From Prescottella soli (GTDB lineage: Bacteria > Actinomycetota > Actinomycetes > Mycobacteriales > Mycobacteriaceae), in NCBI RefSeq assembly GCF_040024445.1, contig NZ_CP157276.1:5394001-5458000 (forward strand): a stretch of 64,000 bases of DNA, given 5' to 3'. Positions 34,565 to 43,390 of this stretch are shown in pieces. The translations under genes and the position numbers were made by a program. The notes beneath the pieces were generated by a model. The model worked only from the letters and a program-made list of their open reading frames with translations. It was not told the origin of the DNA and did no database searches. Position 1 is the stretch's first letter; the number at the start of each line of letters is the position of its first letter.

Positions 34565-34596
34565 ACGTTACCTGTCTGTCGCCTCGACGTTACCTG
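34565..34596. repeat. Direct repeat ACGTTACCTG upstream of bioA
   Basis: ACGTTACCTG at 34565-34574 and again at 34587-34596, 22 bp apart (two helical turns), between the divergent acyltransferase and bioA genes. Each contains GTTAC, the right half-site of the mycobacterial BioQ operator, but no matching left half. Confidence 0.45.
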
Positions 34597-34636
34597 GCGG
34601 TGCGGCCGCTCGACGCGACACCTACAGTCGGGCGGC

Positions 34637-35926
34637 GTGAACCCCCTGAGCATGCCCTCCGACCGGATCGTCCAGATCGACAACGCACACCTGTGGCACC
34701 CGTACGGCGCGTTCCCGGCCTCGACCACCCCGCTCGTCGTCGAGTCCGCGCAGGGTGCCCGATTGACGCTCGCCGACGGTACGGAGCTGGTCGACGGAAT
34801 GAGCTCGTGGTGGTCGGCGGTGCACGGCTACCGCAACCCGGTGCTCGACGCCGCTGTCACCGACCAGTTGGGCCGGATGAGTCACGTGATGTTCGGCGGC
34901 CTCACCCACGCACCCGCGGCCCGGCTCGCGGAACTGCTCGTCGAGATCACGCCGGACGGGCTCGACAAGGTGTTCCTCGCGGACTCCGGCTCGGTGTCTG
35001 TCGAGGTCGCGGTCAAGATGTGCCTGCAGTTCTGGCGGAGCAAGGGCCGGCCGGAGAAGCACCGGCTGCTGACGTGGCGCGGCGGCTACCACGGCGACAC
35101 GTTCGCACCGATGAGCGTGTGCGACCCCGACGGCGGCATGCACTCGCTGTGGACCGACGTCCTGGCCCGGCAGGTGTTCGCGCCCGCGCCGCCGCGGGAC
35201 TTCGACCCGGGCTACGTCGCCGAGTTCGAGCGGCTCGTCGTCGAGCATCGCGACGAGCTGGCGGCGATCATCGTCGAACCCGTCGTCCAGGGCGCCGGCG
35301 GGATGCGCTTCCACCACCCCGACTACCTGCGGGAACTGCGGCGGATGTGCGACGAGCACGAGCTGCTGCTGGTGTTCGACGAGATCGCGACCGGGTTCGG
35401 GCGCACCGGGGAACTGTTCGCCGCGGACCACGCGGGCCTCGCCCCGGACGTGATGTGTGTCGGCAAGGCGCTCACCGGCGGGTATCTCACGCTCGCCGCG
35501 ACCCTGTGCACGACGCCGGTCGCGGAGACGATCAGTGCGGGCGAGGGCGGCGGCATCATGCACGGCCCGACGTTCATGGGAAACCCGATGGCGTGCGCGG
35601 TGGCGGTCGCGGCGGTGGAGTTGCTGCTCTCGCGGGACTGGCGGGCCGAGGTCGCGGCGCTGAACGAGGGGCTCCGTCGTGGCCTGGCTCCGGCGCGGGA
35701 CGTGCCCGGTGTGGCGGACGTCCGCGTCCTCGGCGGCATCGGCGTGATCGAAATCGACCGACCCGTCGACATGCAGACCGTGACCGACGCGGCCGTCGGC
35801 GCGGGCGTGTGGCTGCGCCCGTTCCGGAACCTGATCTACGCGATGCCGCCGTACGTATGCACCGCCGAGGAGGTCGAGCGGATCGCGTCCGGCATGGTCG
35901 CGGCCGCCCGCAGCCAGAGCCGGTGA
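34637..35926 (+). CDS. bioA: Adenosylmethionine-8-amino-7-oxononanoate aminotransferase
   Basis: A 429-residue class-III PLP aminotransferase of biotin synthesis. It converts 7-keto-8-aminopelargonate to 7,8-diaminopelargonate, with S-adenosylmethionine as amino donor. [13 protein letters not shown] at the start, [52 protein letters not shown] and the PLP lysine near residue 277 in [10 protein letters not shown] are all BioA signatures, as is [12 protein letters not shown]. The GTG at 34637 or the ATG at 34652 could be the start. It is followed after 44 bp by bioF, with a long palindrome in the gap. Confidence 0.95.
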   Translation: MNPLSMPSDRIVQIDNAHLWHPYGAFPASTTPLVVESAQGARLTLADGTELVDGMSSWWSAVHGYRNPVLDAAVTDQLGRMSHVMFGGLTHAPAARLAELLVEITPDGLDKVFLADSGSVSVEVAVKMCLQFWRSKGRPEKHRLLTWRGGYHGDTFAPMSVCDPDGGMHSLWTDVLARQVFAPAPPRDFDPGYVAEFERLVVEHRDELAAIIVEPVVQGAGGMRFHHPDYLRELRRMCDEHELLLVFDEIATGFGRTGELFAADHAGLAPDVMCVGKALTGGYLTLAATLCTTPVAETISAGEGGGIMHGPTFMGNPMACAVAVAAVELLLSRDWRAEVAALNEGLRRGLAPARDVPGVADVRVLGGIGVIEIDRPVDMQTVTDAAVGAGVWLRPFRNLIYAMPPYVCTAEEVERIASGMVAAARSQSR

Positions 35927-35929
35927 CCG

Positions 35930-35970
35930 GATACAAGCCCACTTGAACACCGTTCAAGTGGGCTTGTATC
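35930..35970. promoter_or_regulatory. 41-bp perfect palindrome with BioQ-like operator and bioF promoter
   Basis: GATACAAGCCCACTTGAAC, then ACC, then its exact reverse complement: a 19-3-19 inverted repeat ending one base before the bioF GTG. Its centre, TTGAAC-ACC-GTTCAA, matches the pattern of BioQ operators (TGAAC-N3-GTTAC in mycobacteria). TTGAAC (35943-35948) and TTGTAT (35964-35969) could serve as -35 and -10 boxes for a near-leaderless bioF transcript, so bound BioQ would block the promoter. By symmetry the same boxes exist on the other strand. Confidence 0.75.
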
Positions 35971-37134
35971 GTGCTGCGGGTGGGTACCGAATGCGATGCG
36001 CTGGGCTGGCTGGACGACGTCGAGACCGAACGGCGGGCGGCCGGCCTGCGGCGTGAGCTGCGGCCCCGGGACGCCTCGGATCCGATGATCGACCTCGCCT
36101 CCAACGACTACCTGGGCCTGGTGCGACACCCCGAGGTCGTCGCGGGCGCCGTCGACGCCGTCCGTCGCTGGGGCGGCGGATCCACCGGCTCGCGCCTGGT
36201 CACCGGGACGACGTCGGACCACGAACTGCTCGAACGCGAACTCGCCGACTTCGTCGGCGCCGAATCCGGCCTGGTGTTCGCGAGCGGGTACGCCGCCAAC
36301 CTCGGTGCCGTGACCGCGCTTTCGGGCAAGGGCTCGCTGATCGTCTCCGACGCCGGTGCGCACGCGTCGCTGGTGGACGCCTGCCGGCTGTCGCGGGCGC
36401 GGGTCGTCGTCGCCCCGCATTCGGACGTCGAGTTCCTGCGGCGCACTCTCGCCGAGCGCACCGAAGAACGAGCGCTGGTGCTCACCGACTCGGTGTTCAG
36501 TGCCGACGGCGACCTGGCCCCGCTCGTCGAGATGCACCGTGCGTGCCGCGAGCACGGCGCCGTGCTCCTCGTCGACGAGGCGCACGGCATCGGGGTCCGC
36601 GGCCGCGGTGGTCGCGGGCTCGTCCAGGAGGTCGGCCTGGCCGGTGAGCCCGACGTCGTGGTGACCGCGACCCTGTCGAAGTCGCTGGCCAGCCAGGGCG
36701 GCGCGGTGCTCGCGTCGGCGAGGGTGCGCGCCCACCTCGTGGACGCCGCCCGCACCTTCATCTTCGACACCGGCCTCGCCCCGGCCGCGGTGGGCGCGGC
36801 GCGGGCGGCGCTGTCCGTGCTGATCCGGGAGCCGCAGCGGGCGGCCGCCGTGCTCGATCGGGCGCGCGAGCTGGCGCGTATCACCGGCGGAGGCGAGCCC
36901 GAGTCCGCGGTCGTGTCGGTGATCCTCGGCGACCCCGACGTCGCGTTCGCGGCGGCCACCGCGTGCCGTGAACGCGGCTTGCACGCGGGTTGCTTCCGAC
37001 CGCCGTCGGTACCGGAGGGCACGTCGCGGCTGCGGCTGACGGCCCGCGCCACGATCGACGCCGACGAGATGGCGCGCATTGAATCCGTTCTGGCCGAGGT
37101 GCTTTCGGATCGACGGGTGGAGGTTTCGGCATGA
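35971..37134 (+). CDS. bioF: 8-amino-7-oxononanoate synthase
   Basis: A 387-residue PLP enzyme that condenses pimeloyl-ACP/CoA with alanine, the first dedicated ring-assembly step of biotin synthesis. [54 protein letters not shown] and the PLP lysine near residue 237 in [13 protein letters not shown] are all BioF hallmarks. The GTG at 35971 directly abuts the operator palindrome; a second GTG three codons later (35980) fits a leaderless transcript equally well. Its stop overlaps the bioD ATG by 4 bp. Confidence 0.94.
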   Translation: MLRVGTECDALGWLDDVETERRAAGLRRELRPRDASDPMIDLASNDYLGLVRHPEVVAGAVDAVRRWGGGSTGSRLVTGTTSDHELLERELADFVGAESGLVFASGYAANLGAVTALSGKGSLIVSDAGAHASLVDACRLSRARVVVAPHSDVEFLRRTLAERTEERALVLTDSVFSADGDLAPLVEMHRACREHGAVLLVDEAHGIGVRGRGGRGLVQEVGLAGEPDVVVTATLSKSLASQGGAVLASARVRAHLVDAARTFIFDTGLAPAAVGAARAALSVLIREPQRAAAVLDRARELARITGGGEPESAVVSVILGDPDVAFAAATACRERGLHAGCFRPPSVPEGTSRLRLTARATIDADEMARIESVLAEVLSDRRVEVSA

Positions 37135-37820
37135 GCATTCTCGTCGTGTCCGGCACGTCCACCGACGTCGGCAAGACCGTCGTCACCGCGGCGCTCGCGG
37201 CGGCGCTGCGAGCCGCGGGCCGGTCGGTCGCGGTGTGCAAGCCCGCGCAGACCGGTGTCGCGCCCGACGAGCCGGGGGACCTGGCGGAGATCGCGCGCCT
37301 GAGCGGCGTGACGGCGACCGTCGAACTGGCCCGTTATCCCGAGCCGCTCGCCCCCGACACCGCCGCGCGGCGCGCGGGGATGCCGATGTTGACCCGCGCC
37401 CAGGTGGTGGCGGCCGCGCGTGACCTCGACGCGCACCACGACGTGACGCTCGTCGAGGGCGCCGGCGGGCTGCTGGTCCGCCTCGGCGCCGACGGGTTCA
37501 CGGTGCGCGATGTCGCTGCCGATCTCGACGCCCCCGTCGTCGTGGTGGCGGCCGCCGGGCTGGGCACCCTCAATCACTGCGCGCTCACCGCGGAGTCGCT
37601 CGCCTCTGCCGGCGTGAAGTGCGGCGGGTTCGTCGTCGGCTCGTGGCCGGAGCATCCGGACCTCGCGGCCCGGTGCAACCTCGACGACCTGCCCGCGGTC
37701 ACGGGTGCCGCCCTCGTCGGGCGGGTGCCCGCTGGGGTGGCCGGTCCGGAGGTGGCGGATTTTGCGGAGGCCGCCACGGGCTGGTTCGAGCCCGAATGGC
37801 TCGCCACAGTGACCGGCTGA
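37131..37820 (+). CDS. bioD: Dethiobiotin synthetase
   Basis: A 229-residue ATP-dependent carboxylase that closes the ureido ring of biotin. The P-loop is [16 protein letters not shown] at the N-terminus, with [19 protein letters not shown] and a C-terminal [16 protein letters not shown] region as in BioD. The ATGA overlap with bioF indicates coupled translation. bioB, the final gene of the pathway and often next in actinobacterial bioAFDB clusters, is not in this window: the next gene is convergent and unrelated. Confidence 0.94.
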   Translation: MSILVVSGTSTDVGKTVVTAALAAALRAAGRSVAVCKPAQTGVAPDEPGDLAEIARLSGVTATVELARYPEPLAPDTAARRAGMPMLTRAQVVAAARDLDAHHDVTLVEGAGGLLVRLGADGFTVRDVAADLDAPVVVVAAAGLGTLNHCALTAESLASAGVKCGGFVVGSWPEHPDLAARCNLDDLPAVTGAALVGRVPAGVAGPEVADFAEAATGWFEPEWLATVTG

Positions 37821-37866
37821 ATCCACCGCGATTCAGGGCTCTCGGTGCGGACGACCGGCCGCGAAC

Positions 37867-38358
37867 TCAGATGATGATGCGGCAGTAGAGGCGGTCGCCG
37901 CGGGCAACCGCCCCGGTGGCCAGTTCGGCCAGCGCGGTGAGGAACGGCGCGGAGGCCTCCGATGGTTCGGACGCCTCGTCGAACACCCAGGTGCGGGCCG
38001 CGGCGGCAACCGTTGCCACATCCGATCCCGCGAGCGCATCGCGCAATTCGTCGGCGACGGTCAGGATCAGGGAGTCGCCGTCCTCGCCGGCCGCGACCAG
38101 AGACCCCCGCCGTGGGCCGGCGGCGATGTCGTCATAGGTTCGACCGGTGAGCACCGCTTCGAGCCTGCCGAGGGCGACGGTCGGGTCGATCCCCTTCGCC
38201 TGCAGGACCGGGGTGCCGCTCGTGGTGGCCTGGATCCGTGGGCCGGAGACTTCCGCGTCAACGTCCGGGTCGAGGTCGAGCAGGCCGTCGAGGGCGGTGG
38301 TGGCGACCTCGTCCGAGGGGGCCGTGAAGTAGTCGGTGATGACAGACACGACCGGCAT
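37867..38358 (-). CDS. Hypothetical protein
   Basis: A 163-residue soluble, acidic protein. It begins MPVVSVITDYFTAPSDEVATTALDGL and ends AVARGDRLYCRIII. Repeated alternating hydrophobic helices (ATTALDGLLDLDPDVD; LGRLEAVLTGRTYDDI; FLTALAELATGAVARGD) suggest an all-alpha or alpha/beta domain. I recall similar unnamed proteins in Rhodococcus and Nocardia but no function. It lies 46 bp beyond bioD in convergent orientation; no terminator is apparent. Confidence 0.7.
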   Translation of the reverse strand: MPVVSVITDYFTAPSDEVATTALDGLLDLDPDVDAEVSGPRIQATTSGTPVLQAKGIDPTVALGRLEAVLTGRTYDDIAAGPRRGSLVAAGEDGDSLILTVADELRDALAGSDVATVAAAARTWVFDEASEPSEASAPFLTALAELATGAVARGDRLYCRIII

Positions 38359-38493
38359 CGTCGCACAATCGGCATCGTAGCCACGGACCCACTGGCCGGA
38401 GTGGGGGACCGGTTCCGCGTAGCCGATCCGCCCGCTCGCCGGGTTCCGATGCCGTCGCGGTAATCAGCGGCGACGAGGCGGCACGTGACGTAC

Positions 38494-38509
38494 TGTGAGT
38501 GCCATCACA
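38494..38509. promoter_or_regulatory. CRP/GlxR binding site, full consensus, upstream of sdh operon
   Basis: TGTGA-GTGCCA-TCACA matches the CRP/GlxR consensus TGTGA-N6-TCACA without mismatch. It lies 87 bp upstream of the first gene of the succinate dehydrogenase operon. CRP-type regulators are known to control sdh genes in corynebacteria and mycobacteria. Confidence 0.75.
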
Positions 38510-38596
38510 TCGTGTAGGCAGATCGGGCGGCGGACCGACAGCCCTTGACCGCTCCGATCGGGCCGAGGAATCGACCAGTGCTTCTCGGAGGTATCG

Positions 38597-38881
38597 ATGA
38601 CCACCACCGAAGTGATGGAGTTGCAGCGCACGATCGGGCATTTGCGCGAGTGCGTCGGATCGTTGCGGGACGTGTACGGCGACGCGTCGGCAGTGCGCCG
38701 CCTAGCCAATGATGTCGACCGACTCGACATCGACGCGCACGACCTGAGCGATTCGCCGCCGCGTCCGACGGTGAGTGCCACCACCGAGCGAGTGCAGGTG
38801 CCCGACACCCCGTACGACCGTTCGCTGTGGCAGGACGCGGACGACGAGGGGCTCGGCGGCAACCCACACGAGACCCTGTGA
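38597..38881 (+). CDS. Small conserved protein heading the sdh operon
   Basis: A 94-residue acidic protein starting MTTTEVMELQRTIGHLREC after a GGAGG site. The first half is helical and possibly coiled-coil; the second half is proline- and acid-rich and ends GNPHETL. No membrane span. It ends 12 bp before the membrane subunit gene, and short proteins of this kind are found in front of Sdh1 operons in relatives, so a role tied to the complex is possible but unproven. Confidence 0.7.
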   Translation: MTTTEVMELQRTIGHLRECVGSLRDVYGDASAVRRLANDVDRLDIDAHDLSDSPPRPTVSATTERVQVPDTPYDRSLWQDADDEGLGGNPHETL

Positions 38882-38892
38882 GGACGCCGCGC

Positions 38893-39696
38893 GTGACCGA
38901 GATCGGCGCCCCGCCGCCGGCTCGGGCGGCGATCGCTGCGCGCACGCTGCGGACCGACCGGTGGTGGCTCGCGCCGCTGCTCACTACGGTCGGGCTGACG
39001 GTGTTCGTCGTGTACGCGACGGTCCGATCATTCGTGCGCACCGCGTACTGGGTGGACGACTACCACTACCTCACTCCCTTCTATTCGCCGTGCATCAGCG
39101 CGTCGTGCGTGCCGGGTGCCAGCCACTTCGGGACGTGGGTCGGCGAGCTACCGATGTGGATCCCGCTCGGTTTCCTCGTGCTGCCGTTCCTGCTCGGCTT
39201 CCGGCTCACCTGCTACTACTATCGCCGGGCCTACTACCGGTCGATCTGGTTGGCGCCGCCGGCGTGCGCCGTCGCCGAGCCGCACGCCCGGTACACCGGG
39301 GAGACGCGGCTGCCGCTGATCATCCAGAACTCGCACCGCTACTTCTTCTACGTCGCACTGGTGGTGTCGCTGGTCAACACGTACGACGCGGTTCGGGCGT
39401 ACGAGGGACCGAACGGAAGCTTCGGCCTGGGCCTCGGCAGCCTGATCATCACCGGCAACGTGATCCTGCTCTGGGCGTACACGCTGTCGTGCCACTCGTG
39501 CCGGCACGTCACCGGTGGTCGCCTCAAACACTTCTCCGGGCATCCGATCCGGTACCGGATGTGGACGTGGGTGAGCCGGCTCAACACCCGGCACATGCAG
39601 CTGGCGTGGACCACGCTGGGGACGCTCATCGTCACTGACTTCTACATCATGCTGGTCGCGAGCGGCACGATCTCGGACCTGCGATTGATCAACTGA
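38893..39696 (+). CDS. Succinate dehydrogenase membrane anchor subunit, Sdh1 (Rv0249c) type
   Basis: A 267-residue membrane protein with about five helices, two of them WWLAPLLTTVGLTVFVVYATV and LGFLVLPFLLGFRLTCYYY (in part). Conserved histidines that could bind haem or quinone occur in SHRYFFYVAL and LSCHSCRHVTGGRLKH. Length and motif order match Rv0249c, the anchor of mycobacterial Sdh1, rather than the small SdhC/SdhD pair. It holds the flavoprotein and iron-sulfur subunits at the membrane and passes electrons to menaquinone. A GTG at 38893 is the chosen start. The flavoprotein gene follows 42 bp downstream. Confidence 0.82.
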   Translation: MTEIGAPPPARAAIAARTLRTDRWWLAPLLTTVGLTVFVVYATVRSFVRTAYWVDDYHYLTPFYSPCISASCVPGASHFGTWVGELPMWIPLGFLVLPFLLGFRLTCYYYRRAYYRSIWLAPPACAVAEPHARYTGETRLPLIIQNSHRYFFYVALVVSLVNTYDAVRAYEGPNGSFGLGLGSLIITGNVILLWAYTLSCHSCRHVTGGRLKHFSGHPIRYRMWTWVSRLNTRHMQLAWTTLGTLIVTDFYIMLVASGTISDLRLIN

Positions 39697-39738
39697 GTTC
39701 CCTTCCTGCTTCACCGACGCACAGACAGGGGAGTGTGC

Positions 39739-41670
39739 ATGGCCGAGGTCGAACGGCACAGCTACGACGTGGTGGTCATCGGCGCCGGCGGCGCCGGGCT
39801 GCGGGCGGTCATCGAGGCGCGCGAGCGGGGTCTGTCGGTGGCCGTGGTCTGCAAGTCGCTGTTCGGCAAGGCGCACACCGTCATGGCCGAGGGGGGCTGT
39901 GCGGCCGCGATGGGCAACGCGAACTCGAAGGACAACTGGCAGGTCCACTTCCGGGACACGATGCGTGGCGGCAAGTTCCTCAACAACTGGCGCATGGCCG
40001 AACTGCACGCGCGCGAGGCGCCCGACCGGGTCTGGGAACTCGAGACGTACGGCGCGCTGTTCGACCGCACCGAGGACGGCCGGATCAGCCAGCGCAACTT
40101 CGGCGGGCACACCTACCCGCGGCTCGCGCACGTCGGCGACCGGACCGGGCTCGAGCTGATCCGCACGATGCAGCAGAAGATCGTGTCGTTGCAGCAGGAG
40201 GACTTCGCCGAGACCGGCGACTACGAGGCGCGCGTGAAGGTGTTCGCCGAGTGCACCATCACCGATCTCCTCAAGGACGGCGACCGGATCGCGGGCGCGT
40301 TCGGGTACTGGCGCGAGTCGGGCCGGTTCGTGCTGTTCGAGGCGCCCGCCATCGTGATGGCGACCGGTGGCATCGGCAAGTCGTTCAAGGTGACCTCCAA
40401 CTCCTGGGAGTACACCGGCGACGGGCACGCGCTCGCGCTGCGCGCCGGCGCGAACCTGATCAACATGGAGTTCGTCCAGTTCCATCCGACCGGCATGGTG
40501 TGGCCACCGAGCGTGAAGGGCATCCTCGTCACCGAGGGCGTCCGCGGGGACGGCGGTGTCCTCAAGAACTCCGACGGCGACCGGTTCATGTTCTCGTACA
40601 TTCCTGCGGTCTTCAAAGGTCAGTACGCGGAGACGGAGGAGGAGGCCGACCGCTGGTACGACGACCCGGACAACAACCGGCGCACCCCGGACCTGTTGCC
40701 GCGCGACGAGGTGGCCCGGGCCATCAACTCCGAGGTCAAGGCTGGGCGCTCCACCCCGCACGGCGGGGTCTACCTGGACATCGCGTCCCGCATGCCGGCC
40801 GACGAGATCGTGCGGCGGCTGCCGTCGATGCATCACCAGTTCAAGGAACTCGCCGACGTCGACATCACGAAGGAGCAGATGGAGGTCGGCCCCACCTGTC
40901 ACTACGTGATGGGCGGGATCGAGGTCGATCCGGACACCGGATCATCCACGGTGCCAGGTCTTTTCGCTGCGGGAGAATGCTCCGGCGGTATGCACGGGTC
41001 GAACCGGCTGGGCGGCAACTCGCTGTCCGACCTGCTCGTGTTCGGTCGCCGGGCCGGGTTGGGTGCGGCCGACTACGTGCAGTCGCTCGAGACGCGGCCG
41101 GCGGTCGCCGACGCCGACGTCGCGGTGGCCGCCCGGGTGTCCGTCGCGCCGTTCGACCCCCCGGCGTCGGGCGCCGGCGAGAACCCGTACACGCTGCACA
41201 CCGAGTTGCAGCAGACGATGAACGACCTCGTCGGCATCATCCGGAAGGAGGAGGAGGTCGAACGGGCGATCGCGAAGCTCGACGAGGTGAAGTCGAGGCT
41301 GCCCGGCGTGGCGGTCGAGGGGCATCGGCAGTTCAACCCAGGATGGCACCTAGCGCTCGACCTGCGGAACATGGTGCTGGTCAGCGAATGCGTCGCGCGG
41401 GCCGCGCTCATGCGCACCGAGAGCCGCGGCGGCCACACCCGGGACGACTACCCGAACATGGACGCGCAGTGGCGCTCGACGCTGTTGGTGTGCAGCACGG
41501 TGCCCGGGGATCCGGCGCTGGGTGACCCCGCCGCGGTGCCCGACGTCATCGTCACCCGCGAGCCGCAGCTGCCGATGCGTCCGGATCTGTTGGCGCTGTT
41601 CGACATCGACGAGCTGGGGAAGTACTACACGGATGCCGAGATCGCGGGGCACCCGGGAAGGACGACCTGA
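39739..41670 (+). CDS. sdhA: Succinate dehydrogenase/fumarate reductase flavoprotein subunit
   Basis: A 643-residue flavoprotein. DVVVIGAGGAGLRAVIEA forms the FAD Rossmann motif; His46 in KAHTVMAEGG is the probable covalent FAD attachment. MEFVQFHPTG and the HGSNRLGGNSLSDLLVFGRR segment form the substrate and FAD site, and RTESRGGHTRDDYP carries the catalytic arginine region. It oxidises succinate to fumarate and, with the iron-sulfur and anchor subunits, feeds the quinone pool. The ATG at 39739 has GGGGAG five bases upstream. The iron-sulfur gene begins one base after its stop. Confidence 0.95.
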   Translation: MAEVERHSYDVVVIGAGGAGLRAVIEARERGLSVAVVCKSLFGKAHTVMAEGGCAAAMGNANSKDNWQVHFRDTMRGGKFLNNWRMAELHAREAPDRVWELETYGALFDRTEDGRISQRNFGGHTYPRLAHVGDRTGLELIRTMQQKIVSLQQEDFAETGDYEARVKVFAECTITDLLKDGDRIAGAFGYWRESGRFVLFEAPAIVMATGGIGKSFKVTSNSWEYTGDGHALALRAGANLINMEFVQFHPTGMVWPPSVKGILVTEGVRGDGGVLKNSDGDRFMFSYIPAVFKGQYAETEEEADRWYDDPDNNRRTPDLLPRDEVARAINSEVKAGRSTPHGGVYLDIASRMPADEIVRRLPSMHHQFKELADVDITKEQMEVGPTCHYVMGGIEVDPDTGSSTVPGLFAAGECSGGMHGSNRLGGNSLSDLLVFGRRAGLGAADYVQSLETRPAVADADVAVAARVSVAPFDPPASGAGENPYTLHTELQQTMNDLVGIIRKEEEVERAIAKLDEVKSRLPGVAVEGHRQFNPGWHLALDLRNMVLVSECVARAALMRTESRGGHTRDDYPNMDAQWRSTLLVCSTVPGDPALGDPAAVPDVIVTREPQLPMRPDLLALFDIDELGKYYTDAEIAGHPGRTT

Positions 41671-41671
41671 G

Positions 41672-42427
41672 ATGGGCTACGACGCGAAGTTCAAGGTGTG
41701 GCGCGGCGACGCGTCCGGTGGCGACCTGCGGGACTACACGGTCGAGGTCAACGAGGGCGAGGTCGTGCTCGACATCATTCACCGCATCCAGGCCACGCAG
41801 TCGGCGGACCTGGCGGTGCGGTGGAACTGCAAGGCCGGCAAGTGCGGTTCCTGCTCGGCCGAGATCAACGGTCGCCCCCGATTGATGTGCATGACGCGCA
41901 TGTCGACGTTCACCGAGGACGAGACGGTCACGGTGACGCCCATGCGCACCTTCCCGGTCATCCGTGACCTCGTCACCGATGTGTCGTTCAACTACGTGAA
42001 GGCGCGCGAGATCCCCTCCTTCACGCCGCCGCCCGGGCTGGCCCCGGGGGAGTACCGGATGAAGCAGGTGGATGTGGAGCGCTCGCAGGAGTTCCGCAAG
42101 TGCATCGAATGCTTCCTGTGCCAGAACACGTGCCATGTGGTTCGTGACCACGATGAGAACAAGGAGGCGTTCGCCGGGCCGCGCTACCTGATGCGGATTG
42201 CGGAGCTGGAGATGCATCCATTGGACACTGCTGACCGCCGTGACTCCGCGCAGGACGAGTTCGGTCTCGGCCTGTGCAATATCACCAAGTGTTGCACCGA
42301 CGTGTGCCCTGAGGACATCCACATCACCGACAACGCGCTGATCCCGATGAAGGAGCGAGTGGCGGACCGGCGATACGATCCGGTTGTGTGGTTGGGCAAC
42401 AAACTCTTCCGGCGCGGTGGTCACTGA
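41672..42427 (+). CDS. sdhB: Succinate dehydrogenase/fumarate reductase iron-sulfur subunit
   Basis: A 251-residue electron-transfer subunit. The N-terminal ferredoxin domain binds a 2Fe-2S cluster through CKAGKCGSC (residues about 52-60) and a later cysteine in RLMCMTRM. The C-terminal domain has CIECFLCQNTC and CNITKCCTDVCPEDIH for the 4Fe-4S and 3Fe-4S clusters. The unusual tandem cysteine (KCCTDVCPE) is worth noting. It starts one base after sdhA and closes the operon. Gene order anchor-flavoprotein-iron-sulfur is that of mycobacterial Sdh1. Confidence 0.95.
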   Translation: MGYDAKFKVWRGDASGGDLRDYTVEVNEGEVVLDIIHRIQATQSADLAVRWNCKAGKCGSCSAEINGRPRLMCMTRMSTFTEDETVTVTPMRTFPVIRDLVTDVSFNYVKAREIPSFTPPPGLAPGEYRMKQVDVERSQEFRKCIECFLCQNTCHVVRDHDENKEAFAGPRYLMRIAELEMHPLDTADRRDSAQDEFGLGLCNITKCCTDVCPEDIHITDNALIPMKERVADRRYDPVVWLGNKLFRRGGH

Positions 42428-42808
42428 CCTGACCGGACGGTGCCCCCGGTGAGTCTGCGCGCCAGTCGGATTGGTGTGTGAACGGCCACATCGAACATCG
42501 AACGCATCGGTTGGCGCTGCCTCGACGCCGGTGCTAATTTGAGATGCACGGTCGATCCGCTGTCCGTCGGGGGGCTGCGGGCGCCGGCGATGTTCAGGAG
42601 ATGTATTGCTGTGCTGCGCTTCGGATCCCTCGCCGACATCGACGCGCTGCCGCGCGACCTCGCCAGATCGGGGCGTTGATAGCGAAAACCCTTCTGCTGC
42701 TTACGAAAGCGCCGACGTCGGTTCGGCGCGTGCAGTCTTGTCCGTGCCGCTCCATCTCGGTGACCCTGCACTTCCCGCGTCACCAGCCTTGCTTCAGAAA
42801 GCTCCACG
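42428..42808. other. Intergenic region, 381 bp, no supported gene
   Basis: No domain-bearing frame was found. A 29-codon frame at 42590-42679 (MFRRCIAVLRFGSLADIDAL) has GC-biased codons and an in-frame ATG but no ribosome site; I leave it unassigned. No terminator with a T-run follows sdhB. Confidence 0.4.
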
Positions 42809-43138
42809 ATGTCCCTCGTAGCCGACCGCCCGACCTCGAATCCCGACCCCGCCGAAGGGAAGTCCCCGCCGTTCGCGAAGTTTGTCCGTTGGCTTCGCCG
42901 GTCGGGCAGTGACACATCGATCGCTCTCGGTGCGTTGTCCGTCATCACCTTCTGGACGTTCGGTCTGGGGATCGTGCTCGGTGTCGGGGCGGTCGGTGTC
43001 GGTGTCGCCGCGTCCCGCTCGGGGGTCGTCGGGGACCGCGAGCCGAATTCGCTCGAGGCGCTGTTCGGAATTCTGAGCGGCGCGTTCGGCGTCGTGGCCG
43101 GTGTGATCTTCCTGGCCGTCGCCGGTCCGCATTGGTGA
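42809..43138 (+). CDS. Small membrane protein, DUF4190-like
   Basis: A 109-residue protein with a hydrophilic N-terminal tail of about 35 residues (SLVADRPTSNPDPAEGKSPP), then two hydrophobic segments (LGALSVITFWTFGLGIVLGV and LSGAFGVVAGVIFLAVAGP) flanking a short basic loop. The tail plus two-span layout recalls DUF4190-type proteins of actinobacteria. It points toward the synthetase gene 252 bp on, but nothing links it to that product. Confidence 0.6.
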   Translation: MSLVADRPTSNPDPAEGKSPPFAKFVRWLRRSGSDTSIALGALSVITFWTFGLGIVLGVGAVGVGVAASRSGVVGDREPNSLEALFGILSGAFGVVAGVIFLAVAGPHW

Positions 43139-43390
43139 ATGACACACCGACCGGTCACGATTGATCGTGCATGCCTCGTGAGCTACACGAAATCGTCACT
43201 CGCTCGGGCGTCGAGGTCCGTCGTATCGTTGGGGCAATGACGAACATCGACGCAATTCCCGCCTCGTCGAACGCCCTGGGTGTTCGGACCGCGGGAAATC
43301 GGCTTGCCCAGCCCCGAATGAGGCGATCGGCGTCGGGCTGACGCCCGAGCATCGGACCGCACGGTCCGTGCACAGCCGGAATCCACGCTC
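43139..43390. other. Promoter region of the NRPS gene, 252 bp
   Basis: Contains the 6-2-6 repeat CACGAT-TG-ATCGTG at 43156-43169 and the 7-2-7 palindrome CGGACCG-CA-CGGTCCG at 43353-43368, the latter 22 bp before the ATG. No ribosome site of normal strength precedes that ATG. No iron-box or other known regulator motif was recognised. Confidence 0.5.
43353..43368. promoter_or_regulatory. Palindrome CGGACCG-CA-CGGTCCG before the NRPS start
   Basis: A perfect 7-2-7 inverted repeat 22 bp upstream of ATG 43391. It could be an operator at the promoter or a hairpin in the 5' leader. Confidence 0.5.

Noticed and set aside
37821-38358. bioB directly after bioD
   Set aside because: The gene after bioD is on the opposite strand and lacks the radical-SAM cysteine motif; bioB must lie elsewhere.
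39148-40902. A 584-codon minus-strand frame opposite the sdhC/sdhA genes
   Set aside because: The plus strand encodes well-supported succinate dehydrogenase subunits; the minus frame is compositionally a shadow.
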